A stretch of DNA of 48,674 nt from assembly GCA_002428015.1 (NCBI GenBank), contig DIZW01000070.1, positions 350-49,023 on the forward strand. Reading direction: 5' to 3'. Shown here piece after piece: positions 25,805-35,728 of this stretch. The position numbers and the translations under genes are program-made. The notes beneath the pieces are model-generated. The model did not search any database. It saw only the letters and a program-made list of their open reading frames with translations, and had not been told where the DNA came from. Numbering within the stretch: position 1 is the stretch's first letter; each line of letters opens with the position of its first letter. This stretch comes from Oxalobacteraceae bacterium UBA6018 (GTDB lineage: Bacteria > Pseudomonadota > Gammaproteobacteria > Burkholderiales > Burkholderiaceae_D).

Positions 25805-27106
25805 TCAGGCCGGACGCCGTTCGTGCACCATGCGGCCGGCGGCATAGGTGGCAAGCACCGCGCGGTCGTCGCCGAGCAGCGCCAGCGCGAACAGCAGCTC
25901 CTCCAGGTTGGCGCAATGCTCGGCGCGGCGCGCCAGCAGCGGCGTCGCCTGCGGATCGAGGACGATGAAATCGGCCTCCGCGCCGGGCGCGAAACTGCCG
26001 ATCACGCCGCCCAGCCCCATGGCGCGAGCGGCGCCGGCCGTGGCGAGGTAGAACATGCGCGCAGCCTGGAGGTAGCTGCCCTTCATGCGTGCCACTTTAT
26101 AGGCTTCATTCATCGTTTGCAACATCGAAAACGAGGTCCCGCCACCCACGTCGGTCGCCAGCGACAAGGCCACCCGCGCCGCGTCGGCCTGGGCAAAATC
26201 GAACAGGCCGCTACCGAGGAACAGGTTGGAGGTCGGGCACACCGCAGCAGCAGCCCCGCTCTCGGCCATGCGCGCGAAGTCGGCCTGGTCGAGCCAGATG
26301 CAGTGGCCGTACATGGCGCGCTCGCGCATCAGCCCATAGCGGTCGTACACGTCGAGGTAGCTGCGCGCCTGGGGATACAGCGACTTCACCCAGTCGCATT
26401 CGTCGGCGTTCTCGGAAACGTGGGTCTGGATGAAGGTGTCCGGGTAGGCCGCGGCCAGTTCGCCGGCCAGGATCAGCTGGGCATCGCTCGATGTGGGGGC
26501 GAAGCGGGGCGTGATGGCGTACAGCGAGCGGCCGTTCTTGTGCCATTTGTTGATCAGCGCTTCGCTGTCGCGCACCCCGCCTTCGGCCGTGTCGCATAAA
26601 AAATCAGGGCAGTGGCGGTCCATCAGCACTTTGCCGGCCACCATGCGCAGGCCGCGCGCGCTACTCGCTTCGAAAAATGCGTCCACCGATTCCTTGTGCA
26701 CGGTGCAGTAGACCATCGCGGTGGTGGTCCCGCAGCGCAGCAGCTCGTCGAGGAAGAACTCGGCCACGGCGCGCCCGTGAGCGTGGTCGCCAAACTGGCG
26801 CTCGGTCGGGAAGGTGTAAGTCTCCAGCCAGGGCAGCAGGCCGGGCGCGGGCGAGGCGATCATGTCGGTCTGCGGGTAGTGCACGTGGGTGTCGATCAAG
26901 CCGGGCATGATCAGTTTGCCGCGGTAGTCGTGCACCGGGGTCCCCGGCGGCAGCGCGCCGGCCAGGGTGGCGTAGTCGCCCGCGGCCTTGACCTTGCCGC
27001 CCTCGACGACCAGCAGGCCGTCCTCGTGCCAGGCGATGGCCGCGTCCGAGAACGCCGGGTCGGCGTGGAAATGCAGCAGGTTGCCGCGGTAGCTTGCGAG
27101 GGCCAT
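25805..27106 (-). CDS. guaD: Guanine deaminase
   Basis: This 433-residue cytoplasmic amidohydrolase converts guanine to xanthine and ammonia. The metal-binding set is present: IDTHVH (His74, His76), QTHVSE (His229), MYGHCI (His268) and LATDVGGGTSFSM (Asp319). The pattern PGLIDTHVHYPQTDMIA and the aligned PWLETYTFPTE segment are diagnostic of guanine deaminase rather than cytosine deaminase. The ATG overlaps the stop of xdhC (TGATG), so the two are translationally coupled. Its product xanthine is the substrate of the dehydrogenase encoded just upstream. Adenosine deaminase follows after 22 bases. Confidence 0.94.
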   Translation of the reverse strand: MALASYRGNLLHFHADPAFSDAAIAWHEDGLLVVEGGKVKAAGDYATLAGALPPGTPVHDYRGKLIMPGLIDTHVHYPQTDMIASPAPGLLPWLETYTFPTERQFGDHAHGRAVAEFFLDELLRCGTTTAMVYCTVHKESVDAFFEASSARGLRMVAGKVLMDRHCPDFLCDTAEGGVRDSEALINKWHKNGRSLYAITPRFAPTSSDAQLILAGELAAAYPDTFIQTHVSENADECDWVKSLYPQARSYLDVYDRYGLMRERAMYGHCIWLDQADFARMAESGAAAAVCPTSNLFLGSGLFDFAQADAARVALSLATDVGGGTSFSMLQTMNEAYKVARMKGSYLQAARMFYLATAGAARAMGLGGVIGSFAPGAEADFIVLDPQATPLLARRAEHCANLEELLFALALLGDDRAVLATYAAGRMVHERRPA

Positions 27107-28077
27107 CAGATTCCTTGTGGTGAGGCGGCGCAGCGGGCTTCCCACACCATCAGCAGCTGCGCGCATACCGAGGCGGCGATCACGGCCGGCGCCTTGTCCT
27201 TGATGCCGGGCAGGCCGACCGGGCAGACCATGGCGGCGATGCGGGTCTCGTCCACGCCGCGCGCGCGCAGCCGGTGTTCGAACTGCCTGCGCTTGGTGTG
27301 GGAGCCGATCAGGCCGAACCAGCCGACGTCGGCGCGCGCCATGATCGCTTCGCACAGTTGCTGGTCGAGCGCGTGGCTGTGGGTCATGACGAGGTAGCTG
27401 GCGCCTGCCGGCGCGGCGGCGACAGCGGCCGCCGGTGTGTCGGTCGCCTCGATCGTGACGTTGGCCGGCACCTGGGCGGGAAACAGCGCGTCGCGCTCGT
27501 CGACCCAGCTGACCGTGCATGGCAGGTCGGCCAGCGCCTTGACGACGGCGCTGCCCACATGCCCGGCACCGAACAGGAGCAAATGGTCACGCGGCGCGCG
27601 CACCGCGTCGACCAGCCAGCGCGCGCCGTCCGGGGATTGCATCAGGCGCGTGCCGCCCTCGCGCGCGAAGGCGGGGGCGCACTCGCCCGCGAGCTGTTCG
27701 CCGGCCGCGTCGAACAGCGCACGGGCGCTGCCGTCGATCGCCGTCAGGCGCCAGCTGTCCTGGCCGCGGCGCGCAGCCAGCAGCGCCATGTGGGCCGCAT
27801 CGACCGCCTCGAACACCAGTAGCATCGCACCACCGCAGCATTGGCCCAGGCTCGGCCCCAGCGCGTAGCGTTCGAGGTGGCGCTGGCGGCCCGCGGCGAG
27901 CATGCCGCGCGCCAGGTCGATGGCGCGTAGTTCCAGGTGGCCGCCGCCCACGGTGCCGGCCACCTGCGCCGCCGTCACCAGCATGTGGGTGCCCGGCTCG
28001 CGCGGGGCCGAGCCTTCCACCCCGGCCACCGTGACCAGCACTGCCGGCGCCTCGATGGAGTGCAGCCAGTCGCGCAT
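27106..28077 (-). CDS. xdhC: Xanthine dehydrogenase accessory protein XdhC
   Basis: This 323-residue cytoplasmic chaperone binds molybdenum cofactor, promotes its sulfuration and delivers it to XdhB. Conserved segments are GSAPREPGTHML and GTVGGGHLELRA near the N-terminus, a Rossmann motif LFGAGHVGSAVVKAL, and the C-terminal IGLIGSHTKRRQF with CPVGLPGIKDKAPAVIAASV. The ATG at 28077 overlaps the stop of xdhB, and the stop overlaps the ATG of guaD, so it sits in a continuously coupled xdhB-xdhC-guaD unit. A GTG one codon earlier is a possible alternative start. Confidence 0.95.
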   Translation of the reverse strand: MRDWLHSIEAPAVLVTVAGVEGSAPREPGTHMLVTAAQVAGTVGGGHLELRAIDLARGMLAAGRQRHLERYALGPSLGQCCGGAMLLVFEAVDAAHMALLAARRGQDSWRLTAIDGSARALFDAAGEQLAGECAPAFAREGGTRLMQSPDGARWLVDAVRAPRDHLLLFGAGHVGSAVVKALADLPCTVSWVDERDALFPAQVPANVTIEATDTPAAAVAAAPAGASYLVMTHSHALDQQLCEAIMARADVGWFGLIGSHTKRRQFEHRLRARGVDETRIAAMVCPVGLPGIKDKAPAVIAASVCAQLLMVWEARCAASPQGI

Positions 28078-30449
28078 CACGCCGCCTTGGCCACGGCGGC
28101 GATCGCGTTGAGGATTTCCTCGCTGGTGGCGGGGGCGTTCAGCGGCGGATTGTGGCGGTGCCCGCCCACGCTGGAGATGGCGTCGCGGATCGCGAAGAAC
28201 ACCGAAAACGGCAGCAGCAGCGGCGGTTCACCCACGGCCTTGGAGCGGTGGATGCTGTCCTCGACGTTGGCGTTGTCGTACAGGCTGACCCGAAAGTCGC
28301 GCGGACAGTCCGACACCGAGGGGATCTTGTAGGTGGACGGCGCGTGCGTCGTCAGCTTGCCGGCGTCGTTCCAGCGCAGCTCCTCGGTGGTCAGCCAGCC
28401 CATGCCCTGGATGAAGGCGCCTTCGACCTGGCCGATGTCGATCGCCGGGTTGAGCGACTTGCCGGCGTCGTAGAGCGCGTCCACGCGCAGCAGCTTCCAT
28501 TCGCCGGTGAGGGTGTCGACCACCACCTCCGACACCGCCGCGCCGTAAGCGAAATACGAGAACGGGTGGCCGGTCATGGTGGCCGCGTCCCAGTGCAGGC
28601 CCGGGGTCGCGTAGAAGCCGTCGGACCACAGCTGCACGCGCGCCAGGTAGGCTTGCTGGACCAGCACCGGGAACGGGACGGCCTGGCCGTTGACATGCAC
28701 GTGATCGGCCGCGAAGCGCACCGCATCCGCGCTGCCACCGTGCAGCCTGGCGGCATGATCGGCCAGGCGCGTGCGGATCTGGCGGGCGGCGTCCTGGGCC
28801 GCCTTGCCGTTCAGGTCGGCGCCGGTGGAGGCCGCCGTGGCCGAGGTGTTGGCGACCTTGCTGGTGTCGGTGGCCGTGACGCGCACGTGCTCGATACCGA
28901 TGCCCAGCTCGTGCGCGACGACCTGCATCACCTTGGTGTGCACGCCCTGGCCCATCTCGGTGCCGCCGTGGTTGACGATGACCGAGCCGTCGACATACAC
29001 GTGCACCAGCGCGCCGGCCTGGTTCAGGTGGGTGACGTTGAAGGCGATGCCGAACTTGACCGGCGTGAGCGCCAGGCCCTTCCTGAGCACCGGGCTGGCG
29101 CTGTTGAATGCGGCGATGGCGGCGCGGCGGGCGCGGTAGTCGCTACTCTCTTCCAGCTGGGCGCTCAGGGTGCCGATCACGTTGTCGACCACGGTCTGGC
29201 CGTAGGGGGTGACGTTGTTCTCAAGCTGGCCGTAGAAGTTCAGGCGGCGCACGTCGAGCGCGTCGCGCCCGAGGTTGCGGGCGATCTCGTCGATGATGTA
29301 TTCGATCGCCAGCGCGCCTTGCGGGCCGCCGAAACCGCGAAATGCCGTGTTGGACTGGGTGTTGGTCTTGCCGCAGGCGGCGCGGATGTCGACGTCGGCC
29401 AGGTAGTAGCAGTTGTCGAAGTGGCAGACCGCGCGCGTGGCCACGGGCCCGGACAGGTCGGCCGAGTAGCCGGCGCGGGTGACCATGTCGACCCTGGCGG
29501 CGAGGATCTTGCCGTTCTCGTCGTAGCCGGCCTCGTACTCGTAATGGAAGCAGTGGCGCTTGCCGGTGACGAGCATGTCGTCGTCGCGGTCGGCGCGCAG
29601 CTTGACCGGGCACCCCAGCCGGGCCGCCGCGATCGCCGCCGCCGCCGCCCACAGCGCCGACTGCGACTCCTTGCCGCCGAAGCCGCCGCCCATGCGCCTG
29701 CATTCGACCACCACGTGGTGCGAGTGCAGTCCGAGCGCGTGCGCGACCACGTGCTGCATTTCGCTCGGGTGCTGGGTCGAGCATTGCACCAGCATGCCCT
29801 GGTCTTCCTTCGGAATGGCGTAGGCGATCTGGCCCTCAAGGTAGAACTGCTCCTGGCCGCCCGCGTACAGCTGGCCCTTGAGCGTGTGCGGTGCAAGCGC
29901 GAGCGCGGCCTGGCAGTCGCCGCGCGCCAGGTGCATCGGCGGCAGCACGTACGATTGCGCGGCCTTGGCCGCCTGCGGGGTGAGGATGGCCGGCAGCTCG
30001 TCGTAGCCGACCTTGGCCATGCGCGCGGCGCGGCGCGCGTTGTCGTGGCTGTCGGCGACGACCATGAAGATTGGCTGGCCGACGTACATCACCAGGCCAT
30101 CGGCGAGGATGGGGTCGTCGTGCAGGATAGGTCCGCAGTCGTTCACGCCCGGGATGTCGGCCGCGGTCAGCACCGCGACCACGCCGGCGCTGGCGCGCAC
30201 CGCGTCCAGGTCGAGCGAGACGATGCGCGCATGCGCCTTGGCCGAGAGCCCGAGCGCGCCGTGCAGGGTGCCCTGCACTTCGGCGATGTCGTCGGTGTAG
30301 GTGGCCTGGCCGAGCACGTGCAGGCGCGCCGACTCGTGCGCCTGCGCCACGCCCACGCCGCTCCACGCGCTTGGCTGTGCCGCGCTGGCGCCGGTATCGT
30401 TCATGCTAATCGTAGTCTGCTGTGCCTCGCTGGCGCCGGTATCGTTCAT
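28077..30449 (-). CDS. xdhB: Xanthine dehydrogenase molybdenum-binding subunit XdhB
   Basis: This 790-residue subunit hydroxylates hypoxanthine to xanthine and xanthine to urate at a molybdopterin centre. Motifs include GGGFGGKESQ, AFRGFGGPQGALAIEYI, GGTEMGQGVHTKVMQVVAHE and the late catalytic-Glu region KAVGEPPLLLPF. The N-terminus is unusual: MNDTGAS occurs twice, 15 codons apart, from a 45-base in-frame duplication that copies the start codon region, so either ATG (30449 or 30404) could be used. AAAGGAT before the upstream ATG, overlapping the xdhA stop, favours 30449. It lies between xdhA (nine-base gap) and xdhC (overlap). Confidence 0.95.
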   Translation of the reverse strand: MNDTGASEAQQTTISMNDTGASAAQPSAWSGVGVAQAHESARLHVLGQATYTDDIAEVQGTLHGALGLSAKAHARIVSLDLDAVRASAGVVAVLTAADIPGVNDCGPILHDDPILADGLVMYVGQPIFMVVADSHDNARRAARMAKVGYDELPAILTPQAAKAAQSYVLPPMHLARGDCQAALALAPHTLKGQLYAGGQEQFYLEGQIAYAIPKEDQGMLVQCSTQHPSEMQHVVAHALGLHSHHVVVECRRMGGGFGGKESQSALWAAAAAIAAARLGCPVKLRADRDDDMLVTGKRHCFHYEYEAGYDENGKILAARVDMVTRAGYSADLSGPVATRAVCHFDNCYYLADVDIRAACGKTNTQSNTAFRGFGGPQGALAIEYIIDEIARNLGRDALDVRRLNFYGQLENNVTPYGQTVVDNVIGTLSAQLEESSDYRARRAAIAAFNSASPVLRKGLALTPVKFGIAFNVTHLNQAGALVHVYVDGSVIVNHGGTEMGQGVHTKVMQVVAHELGIGIEHVRVTATDTSKVANTSATAASTGADLNGKAAQDAARQIRTRLADHAARLHGGSADAVRFAADHVHVNGQAVPFPVLVQQAYLARVQLWSDGFYATPGLHWDAATMTGHPFSYFAYGAAVSEVVVDTLTGEWKLLRVDALYDAGKSLNPAIDIGQVEGAFIQGMGWLTTEELRWNDAGKLTTHAPSTYKIPSVSDCPRDFRVSLYDNANVEDSIHRSKAVGEPPLLLPFSVFFAIRDAISSVGGHRHNPPLNAPATSEEILNAIAAVAKAA

Positions 30450-30451
30450 GC
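30375..30451 (-). repeat. 45-base in-frame duplication of the xdhB start region
   Basis: Two 32-base copies (30375-30406 and 30420-30451) differ at one position and are offset by exactly 45 bases. Each contains an ATG-AAC-GAT-ACC start in the same frame. The copies encode the repeated MNDTGAS leader of XdhB. Only the upstream copy has a matching ribosome site. Confidence 0.85.
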
Positions 30452-30458
30452 CGATCCT

Positions 30459-31916
<1,458 letters not shown>

Positions 31917-31993
31917 TCTCGCCTCGGCTATATCGCGGTTGTGAGCTTAACACCGCCGCACGGCTGAACTATACCAGCTGGCTTGGGCGTGGA

Positions 31994-32953
31994 TCAGACG
32001 ATGGACATATGCGGATGGTGGGCGTGCCAGTGGTCGGCGATGTCGATGCGGCGCGTGACCCACACCTTGTCGTGGGCCAGCACATAGTCGAGAAAGCGCG
32101 CCAGCGCGGCCGCGCGCCCCGGCCGGCCGACGATGCGGCAGTGCAGGCCCACCGACAGCATCTTGGGCTGGTTGAGGCCATCCGGGTCGCCCTCGGCGTA
32201 GAGCACGTCGAAGGCGTCCTTGAGGTAGTCGTAGAACTGGGTGCCCGAGTTAAAACCCTGCATGGCGGCGAAGCGCATGTCGTTCGTGTCCAGCGTGTAG
32301 GGCACGATCAGCTGCGGCTTGACGACGCTGGCGCCGTCCACGCCCCTGCATTCCACGTGCTGCCAGAACGGCAGGTCGTCGCCGTAGTGGTCGGCGTCGT
32401 AGCGAAAGCCCCCGTGCTCGCACACCAGGCGGCGCGTGTTGGGCGAGTCGCGCCCGGTATACCAGCCCAGCGGCGCGGCGCCGGTCAGGTCGCGCAGGAT
32501 CTGCACCGCCTCGCGCATGTGTTCGCGCTCGGTGTCCTCGTCGATGTTCTGGTAGGAGATCCACTTCAGGCCATGGCAGGCGATCTCGTACCCGAGCTGG
32601 CGGAACGCGGCCACCGCCTCCGGGTTGCGCCGCAGGGCCGTGGCGACGGCGAACACCGTCAGCGGCATATTGCGCTCCTCGAACAGGCGCAGCACCCGCC
32701 ACAGGCCGGCGCGCGAGCCGTATTCGTAGAGCGATTCCATACTCATGTGGCGCATTGGAAACGCCTGCGCGCCGATGATCTCGGACAGGAAGGTTTCCGA
32801 CGCCGGGTCGCCGTGCAGCACGTTGTTCTCGCCGCCCTCCTCGTAGTTGAGCACGAACTGCAGCGCCACCCTGGCCTGGCCCGGCCACAGCGGATGCGGA
32901 GGAGTGCGGCCGTAGCCGACCATGTCGCGCGGATAGGTGTCGTCAGTGTTCAT
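31994..32953 (-). CDS. puuE: Cofactor-independent allantoinase PuuE (polysaccharide-deacetylase fold)
   Basis: This is a 319-residue protein of the PuuE family, which opens allantoin to allantoate without metal and has the NodB deacetylase fold. Diagnostic segments are PRDMVGYGRTPPHPLWPG at the N-terminus, NYEEGGENNVLHGD, FPMRHMSMESLYEYGSRAG, CHGLKWISYQ and GWYTGRDSPNTRRLV. A frame extends 20 codons further to 33013. I prefer 32953 because the extra stretch is made of an 11-base repeat (not a multiple of three), unlikely as coding sequence, and because family proteins begin close to the YPRDMVGYGR segment. Neither start has a strong ribosome site. It heads the purine-catabolic run and is divergent from uraH. 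Confidence 0.9.
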   Translation of the reverse strand: MNTDDTYPRDMVGYGRTPPHPLWPGQARVALQFVLNYEEGGENNVLHGDPASETFLSEIIGAQAFPMRHMSMESLYEYGSRAGLWRVLRLFEERNMPLTVFAVATALRRNPEAVAAFRQLGYEIACHGLKWISYQNIDEDTEREHMREAVQILRDLTGAAPLGWYTGRDSPNTRRLVCEHGGFRYDADHYGDDLPFWQHVECRGVDGASVVKPQLIVPYTLDTNDMRFAAMQGFNSGTQFYDYLKDAFDVLYAEGDPDGLNQPKMLSVGLHCRIVGRPGRAAALARFLDYVLAHDKVWVTRRIDIADHWHAHHPHMSIV

Positions 32954-32958
32954 GGGCG

Positions 32959-32991
32959 TGTCTGCTGAGTGTCTGCTGAGTGTCTGCTCAG
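32959..32991. repeat. Three tandem copies of an 11-base unit in the puuE-uraH control region
   Basis: The unit TGTCTGCTGAG occurs at 32959-32969 and 32970-32980, with a third copy differing at one base (TGTCTGCTCAG) at 32981-32991. A further direct repeat of TATCTG (32992-32997 and 33001-33006) follows. An 11-base period places the copies on nearly the same face of the helix. The array lies just upstream of the preferred puuE start, between two divergent purine genes, so a regulator-binding role is possible. Confidence 0.6.
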
Positions 32992-33087
32992 TATCTGATA
33001 TATCTGGCATCATAAGCGAGTTGCGGACCTGCGTATATGATCTGCCAAACAGGCGCGGTCACGCGCACGCATGGAGGCGTCACACCG

Positions 33088-33441
33088 ATGGGAAAGCTCA
33101 GCACGCACGTACTCGACACCACCCAGGGCAAGCCGGGCGCCGGCGTGAGCGTCGCGCTATACCGGCTCGACGGCGACGCGCGCGTCCTGCTCAAGACCGA
33201 CCTCACCAACGGCGACGGGCGCTGCGCGGCGCCGCTGCTCGAAGGCGACGCCCTGCGCGCCGGATGCTACGAGCTGGTGTTCGGCGCCGGCGACTATTTC
33301 GCCGCCCAGGGCGTGGCCATGCCGGAACCGCGCTTCATCGACCGTGTCGTGATCGCCTTCGGCATCGCCGACCCGGCGCAGAACTACCACGTGCCGCTGG
33401 TAGTGACGCCATGGTCCTACTCGACCTACCGCGGCAGCTGA
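33088..33441 (+). CDS. uraH: 5-hydroxyisourate hydrolase (transthyretin-like)
   Basis: This 117-residue protein is the size of a bacterial transthyretin-related hydrolase. It hydrolyses 5-hydroxyisourate, the product of urate oxidation, to OHCU. The N-terminal motif LSTHVLDTTQGKPG (His7) and the C-terminal YRGS tetrapeptide (114-117), both signature and active-site elements, are present. No signal peptide is seen. GGAGG about ten bases upstream supports the ATG at 33088 over an earlier in-frame ATG at 33037. It is divergent from puuE, sharing a control region with repeats. The partners urate oxidase (or PuuD) and OHCU decarboxylase are absent from the window. Confidence 0.95.
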   Translation: MGKLSTHVLDTTQGKPGAGVSVALYRLDGDARVLLKTDLTNGDGRCAAPLLEGDALRAGCYELVFGAGDYFAAQGVAMPEPRFIDRVVIAFGIADPAQNYHVPLVVTPWSYSTYRGS

Positions 33442-33521
33442 GGCCGGCGCTCCCGCGCAGCGGAACCATGGTGCGGACAAAAACTTGCTATTCTTAGAGG
33501 CAGGCAGCCTCAGGAGAAACA

Positions 33522-34082
33522 ATGTCCTTGCATATCGTTCACTTTATTGGCCCGATCAGCCACGGTTCCGCTTGCACCGTGCGCAATCTTTGCCTGCAGG
33601 CGCTGCAGAACGGCGCCAGCGAGATCGAACTGCATATGTCGACCGAAGGCGGGAACATGACCGCCGGCTTCGCCCTGTATTACTTCCTCAAGTCGCTGCC
33701 GATTCCCTTGACCACCCATAATATCGGCAGCGTGGAATCGATCGGGGTGGTGATCTTCCTGGCCGGGCAACGGCGCTACGCCTGCCCCGGCACGCGCTTC
33801 CTGGTCCACCCGCTGCACTGGGGCTTCGGGAGCCTGGTGGCGGCCGACCATTCGCGCGTGAGCGAGTGGCGCGACTGCCTCGATTTCGACGCCGAGCGCT
33901 ACGCGCGCATCTTCGAGGACGCCACCAAGCCCGCCGCCAGCGGCGAGGACATCCGCAGCCACCTGTTCGGCGGCGCGCGCATCTACGACGCCGAGCAGGC
34001 TCTGGCCGCCGGTATCATCCACGAGGCGGTGCAGGCGCGCCTGCCCGAGTGCGGCCCGACCTCGCATTGGTGGAATGGCTAG
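33522..34082 (+). CDS. ClpP-like serine protease
   Basis: This 186-residue protein has the ClpP/crotonase fold. The nucleophile region GSVESIGVVIFLAG aligns with the ClpP serine motif (Ser73) and RFLVHPLHWG aligns with the ClpP histidine region (His96). The usual third residue, an Asp about 50 positions later, is not obvious: by my alignment the position falls at His147/Leu148. The earlier segment HMSTEGGNMTAGFALYYFLK matches the conserved ClpP sheet. A strong AGGAG lies six bases before the ATG. No Clp ATPase gene is adjacent; its neighbours are uraH and a CNNM-family gene. It is clearly not the housekeeping ClpP (no clpX next to it) and probably acts alone or is a pseudo-protease. Confidence 0.85.
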   Translation: MSLHIVHFIGPISHGSACTVRNLCLQALQNGASEIELHMSTEGGNMTAGFALYYFLKSLPIPLTTHNIGSVESIGVVIFLAGQRRYACPGTRFLVHPLHWGFGSLVAADHSRVSEWRDCLDFDAERYARIFEDATKPAASGEDIRSHLFGGARIYDAEQALAAGIIHEAVQARLPECGPTSHWWNG

Positions 34083-34116
34083 AAACCTGGCCGATTCGCC
34101 ATCTTCCGTATCAAAC

Positions 34117-34145
34117 TTGCACACCCCTTGCGCTTGACTTAGAAT
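34117..34145 (+). promoter_or_regulatory. Sigma-70-type promoter upstream of the CNNM/CorC-family gene
   Basis: TTGCAC (34117-34122), a 17-base spacer and TAGAAT (34140-34145) match the -35 and -10 consensus at five positions each. Transcription would begin near 34152, giving a leader of about 95 bases before the TTG start codon. Confidence 0.5.
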
Positions 34146-34245
34146 TCACAGCTCTGCGGTTGCCATGTTGGCAGCCCTCCGACCTGGGCCAGGCCCGCCT
34201 TCCATGCCGCATCATTCCGCCCCGCACGCTTCTCCACGGTGACCC

Positions 34246-35535
34246 TTGAACACCGTGCCTCTCTGGGTGCTGGTCGCGGCGCTCGTCTTCCTGATCCTGT
34301 GCTCGGCCTTCTTCGCGATGGCCGAGACGGCGCTCATGTCGGCCAACAAATACCGCCTGCGCGGCCTGGCCAAGCGCGGCCACCGCGGCGCCATCACCAC
34401 GCTGTGGCTGCTTGAGCGCACCGACCAGCTGCTGTCGCTGATCCTGATCGCCAACACCCTGATCAACGCCATGGCCACCGCCCTGGCCACCGCCATCGCG
34501 ATCCTGTTCTTCGGCTACCAGGACACGGTGATCGCCATCGCCATCAGCAGCGTGGCCTTCGTCCTGATTATCTTCGCCGAGATCACGCCGAAGTTCGTCG
34601 GCGCGCGCTATCCGGAGACCATTTCGCTGGTGGCCAGCGTGTTCCTCAAGCCGCTGATGGCGCTGGGCAAACCGCTGATCTGGTTCGTCAACCTGTTCGT
34701 CTCGCTGTTGCTGAAGATCATCCACGCGCGCCCGGCCGAGCCTGGCCACGCCCAGCGCGTCTCGCCCGAGGAGCTGCGCGCCATCGTCCTCGAGGGCGGC
34801 AACTTCATTCCGCAAAAACACAAGAGCATCCTGCTTAACCTGTTCGACCTGGAAACGATCTCGGTGGACGACATCATGACGCCGCGCGCCCAGATCGAAG
34901 CGCTCAACCTGGCCGTGCCGGTGGAGGACATCAAACACCAGTTGACCACCTGCTACCACAACAAGCTGCCGGTGTACGAGGGCGAGATCAACCAGATCCT
35001 GGGCATCCTGCACGTGCGCCACGCGGTCGCCCTGCTCAACGAGGAGGAGGACTTGACGGTCGCGCATTTCCGCGAACTGCTCACCCCGCCCTACTACATT
35101 CCGCAGGACACCGACGTGTTCACCCAGCTCCAGTACTTCCAGGAAAACAAGGAGCGCCTGGGCATCATCGTGGACGAGTACGGCGAGGTGCAGGGCCTGG
35201 TCACGCTGGACGATATCATCGAGGAAATGATCGGTGAATTTACGACAACCATGCCGGGCGCGGCGCGCGGCGACAGCTTCGGCTGGGACGCGCGCGGCGA
35301 GTGCCTGGTGGAAGGTGCCGCGCCCCTGCGCGACATTAATAAAAAGCTCAACCTGCACTTCCCGCTGGACGGCCCCAAGACCCTCAACGGCCTGCTGCTC
35401 GAGCAGTTGCAGGAAATTCCAGACGCGCCCATCGCGCTGCGGATCGGCGACGTCATCGTCGAGGTAATCCAGGTCAAGAACCAGGCCATCAAGGTGGCCA
35501 AACTGGTGCGTCCGGCGGCGCGCCGCTTCGCCTAG
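34246..35535 (+). CDS. CNNM/CorC-family membrane protein (DUF21, CBS pair, CorC_HlyC)
   Basis: This 429-residue protein has a DUF21/CNNM membrane domain with hydrophobic segments at about 4-24, 60-85, 95-115 and 125-150. It begins LWVLVAALVFLILCSAFFAMAETALMSAN, whose small-residue AETALMSAN segment is typical. A CBS pair follows at about 200-325 (DIMTPRAQIEALNL; LGIIVDEYGEVQGLVTLDD), then a CorC_HlyC domain (about 340-425). Relatives are linked to magnesium or sodium transport and metal tolerance; the 'hemolysin' name of some relatives is misleading. The start codon is TTG, the only reasonable one for the first helix, with a weak GGTGA upstream. It precedes pilB by about 190 bases and is probably a separate unit. 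Confidence 0.9.
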   Translation: MNTVPLWVLVAALVFLILCSAFFAMAETALMSANKYRLRGLAKRGHRGAITTLWLLERTDQLLSLILIANTLINAMATALATAIAILFFGYQDTVIAIAISSVAFVLIIFAEITPKFVGARYPETISLVASVFLKPLMALGKPLIWFVNLFVSLLLKIIHARPAEPGHAQRVSPEELRAIVLEGGNFIPQKHKSILLNLFDLETISVDDIMTPRAQIEALNLAVPVEDIKHQLTTCYHNKLPVYEGEINQILGILHVRHAVALLNEEEDLTVAHFRELLTPPYYIPQDTDVFTQLQYFQENKERLGIIVDEYGEVQGLVTLDDIIEEMIGEFTTTMPGAARGDSFGWDARGECLVEGAAPLRDINKKLNLHFPLDGPKTLNGLLLEQLQEIPDAPIALRIGDVIVEVIQVKNQAIKVAKLVRPAARRFA

Positions 35536-35728
35536 CAGCCTGTCGGACGCCGCCGGGCGACGCCCGCCCACCACCGATGGCATTTCGTCTACGTGGTATC
35601 GATGCCGCTTGTCTGCGACAAACACTTTACAAAAGTGATGCTCAGGGGCATCATCCAAGGCAGTCCGCCGTCACAATGCTCCGCACGGCGTTTTGTCGTC
35701 CTCCCCACTCCATCACATCAAAGCTTCT

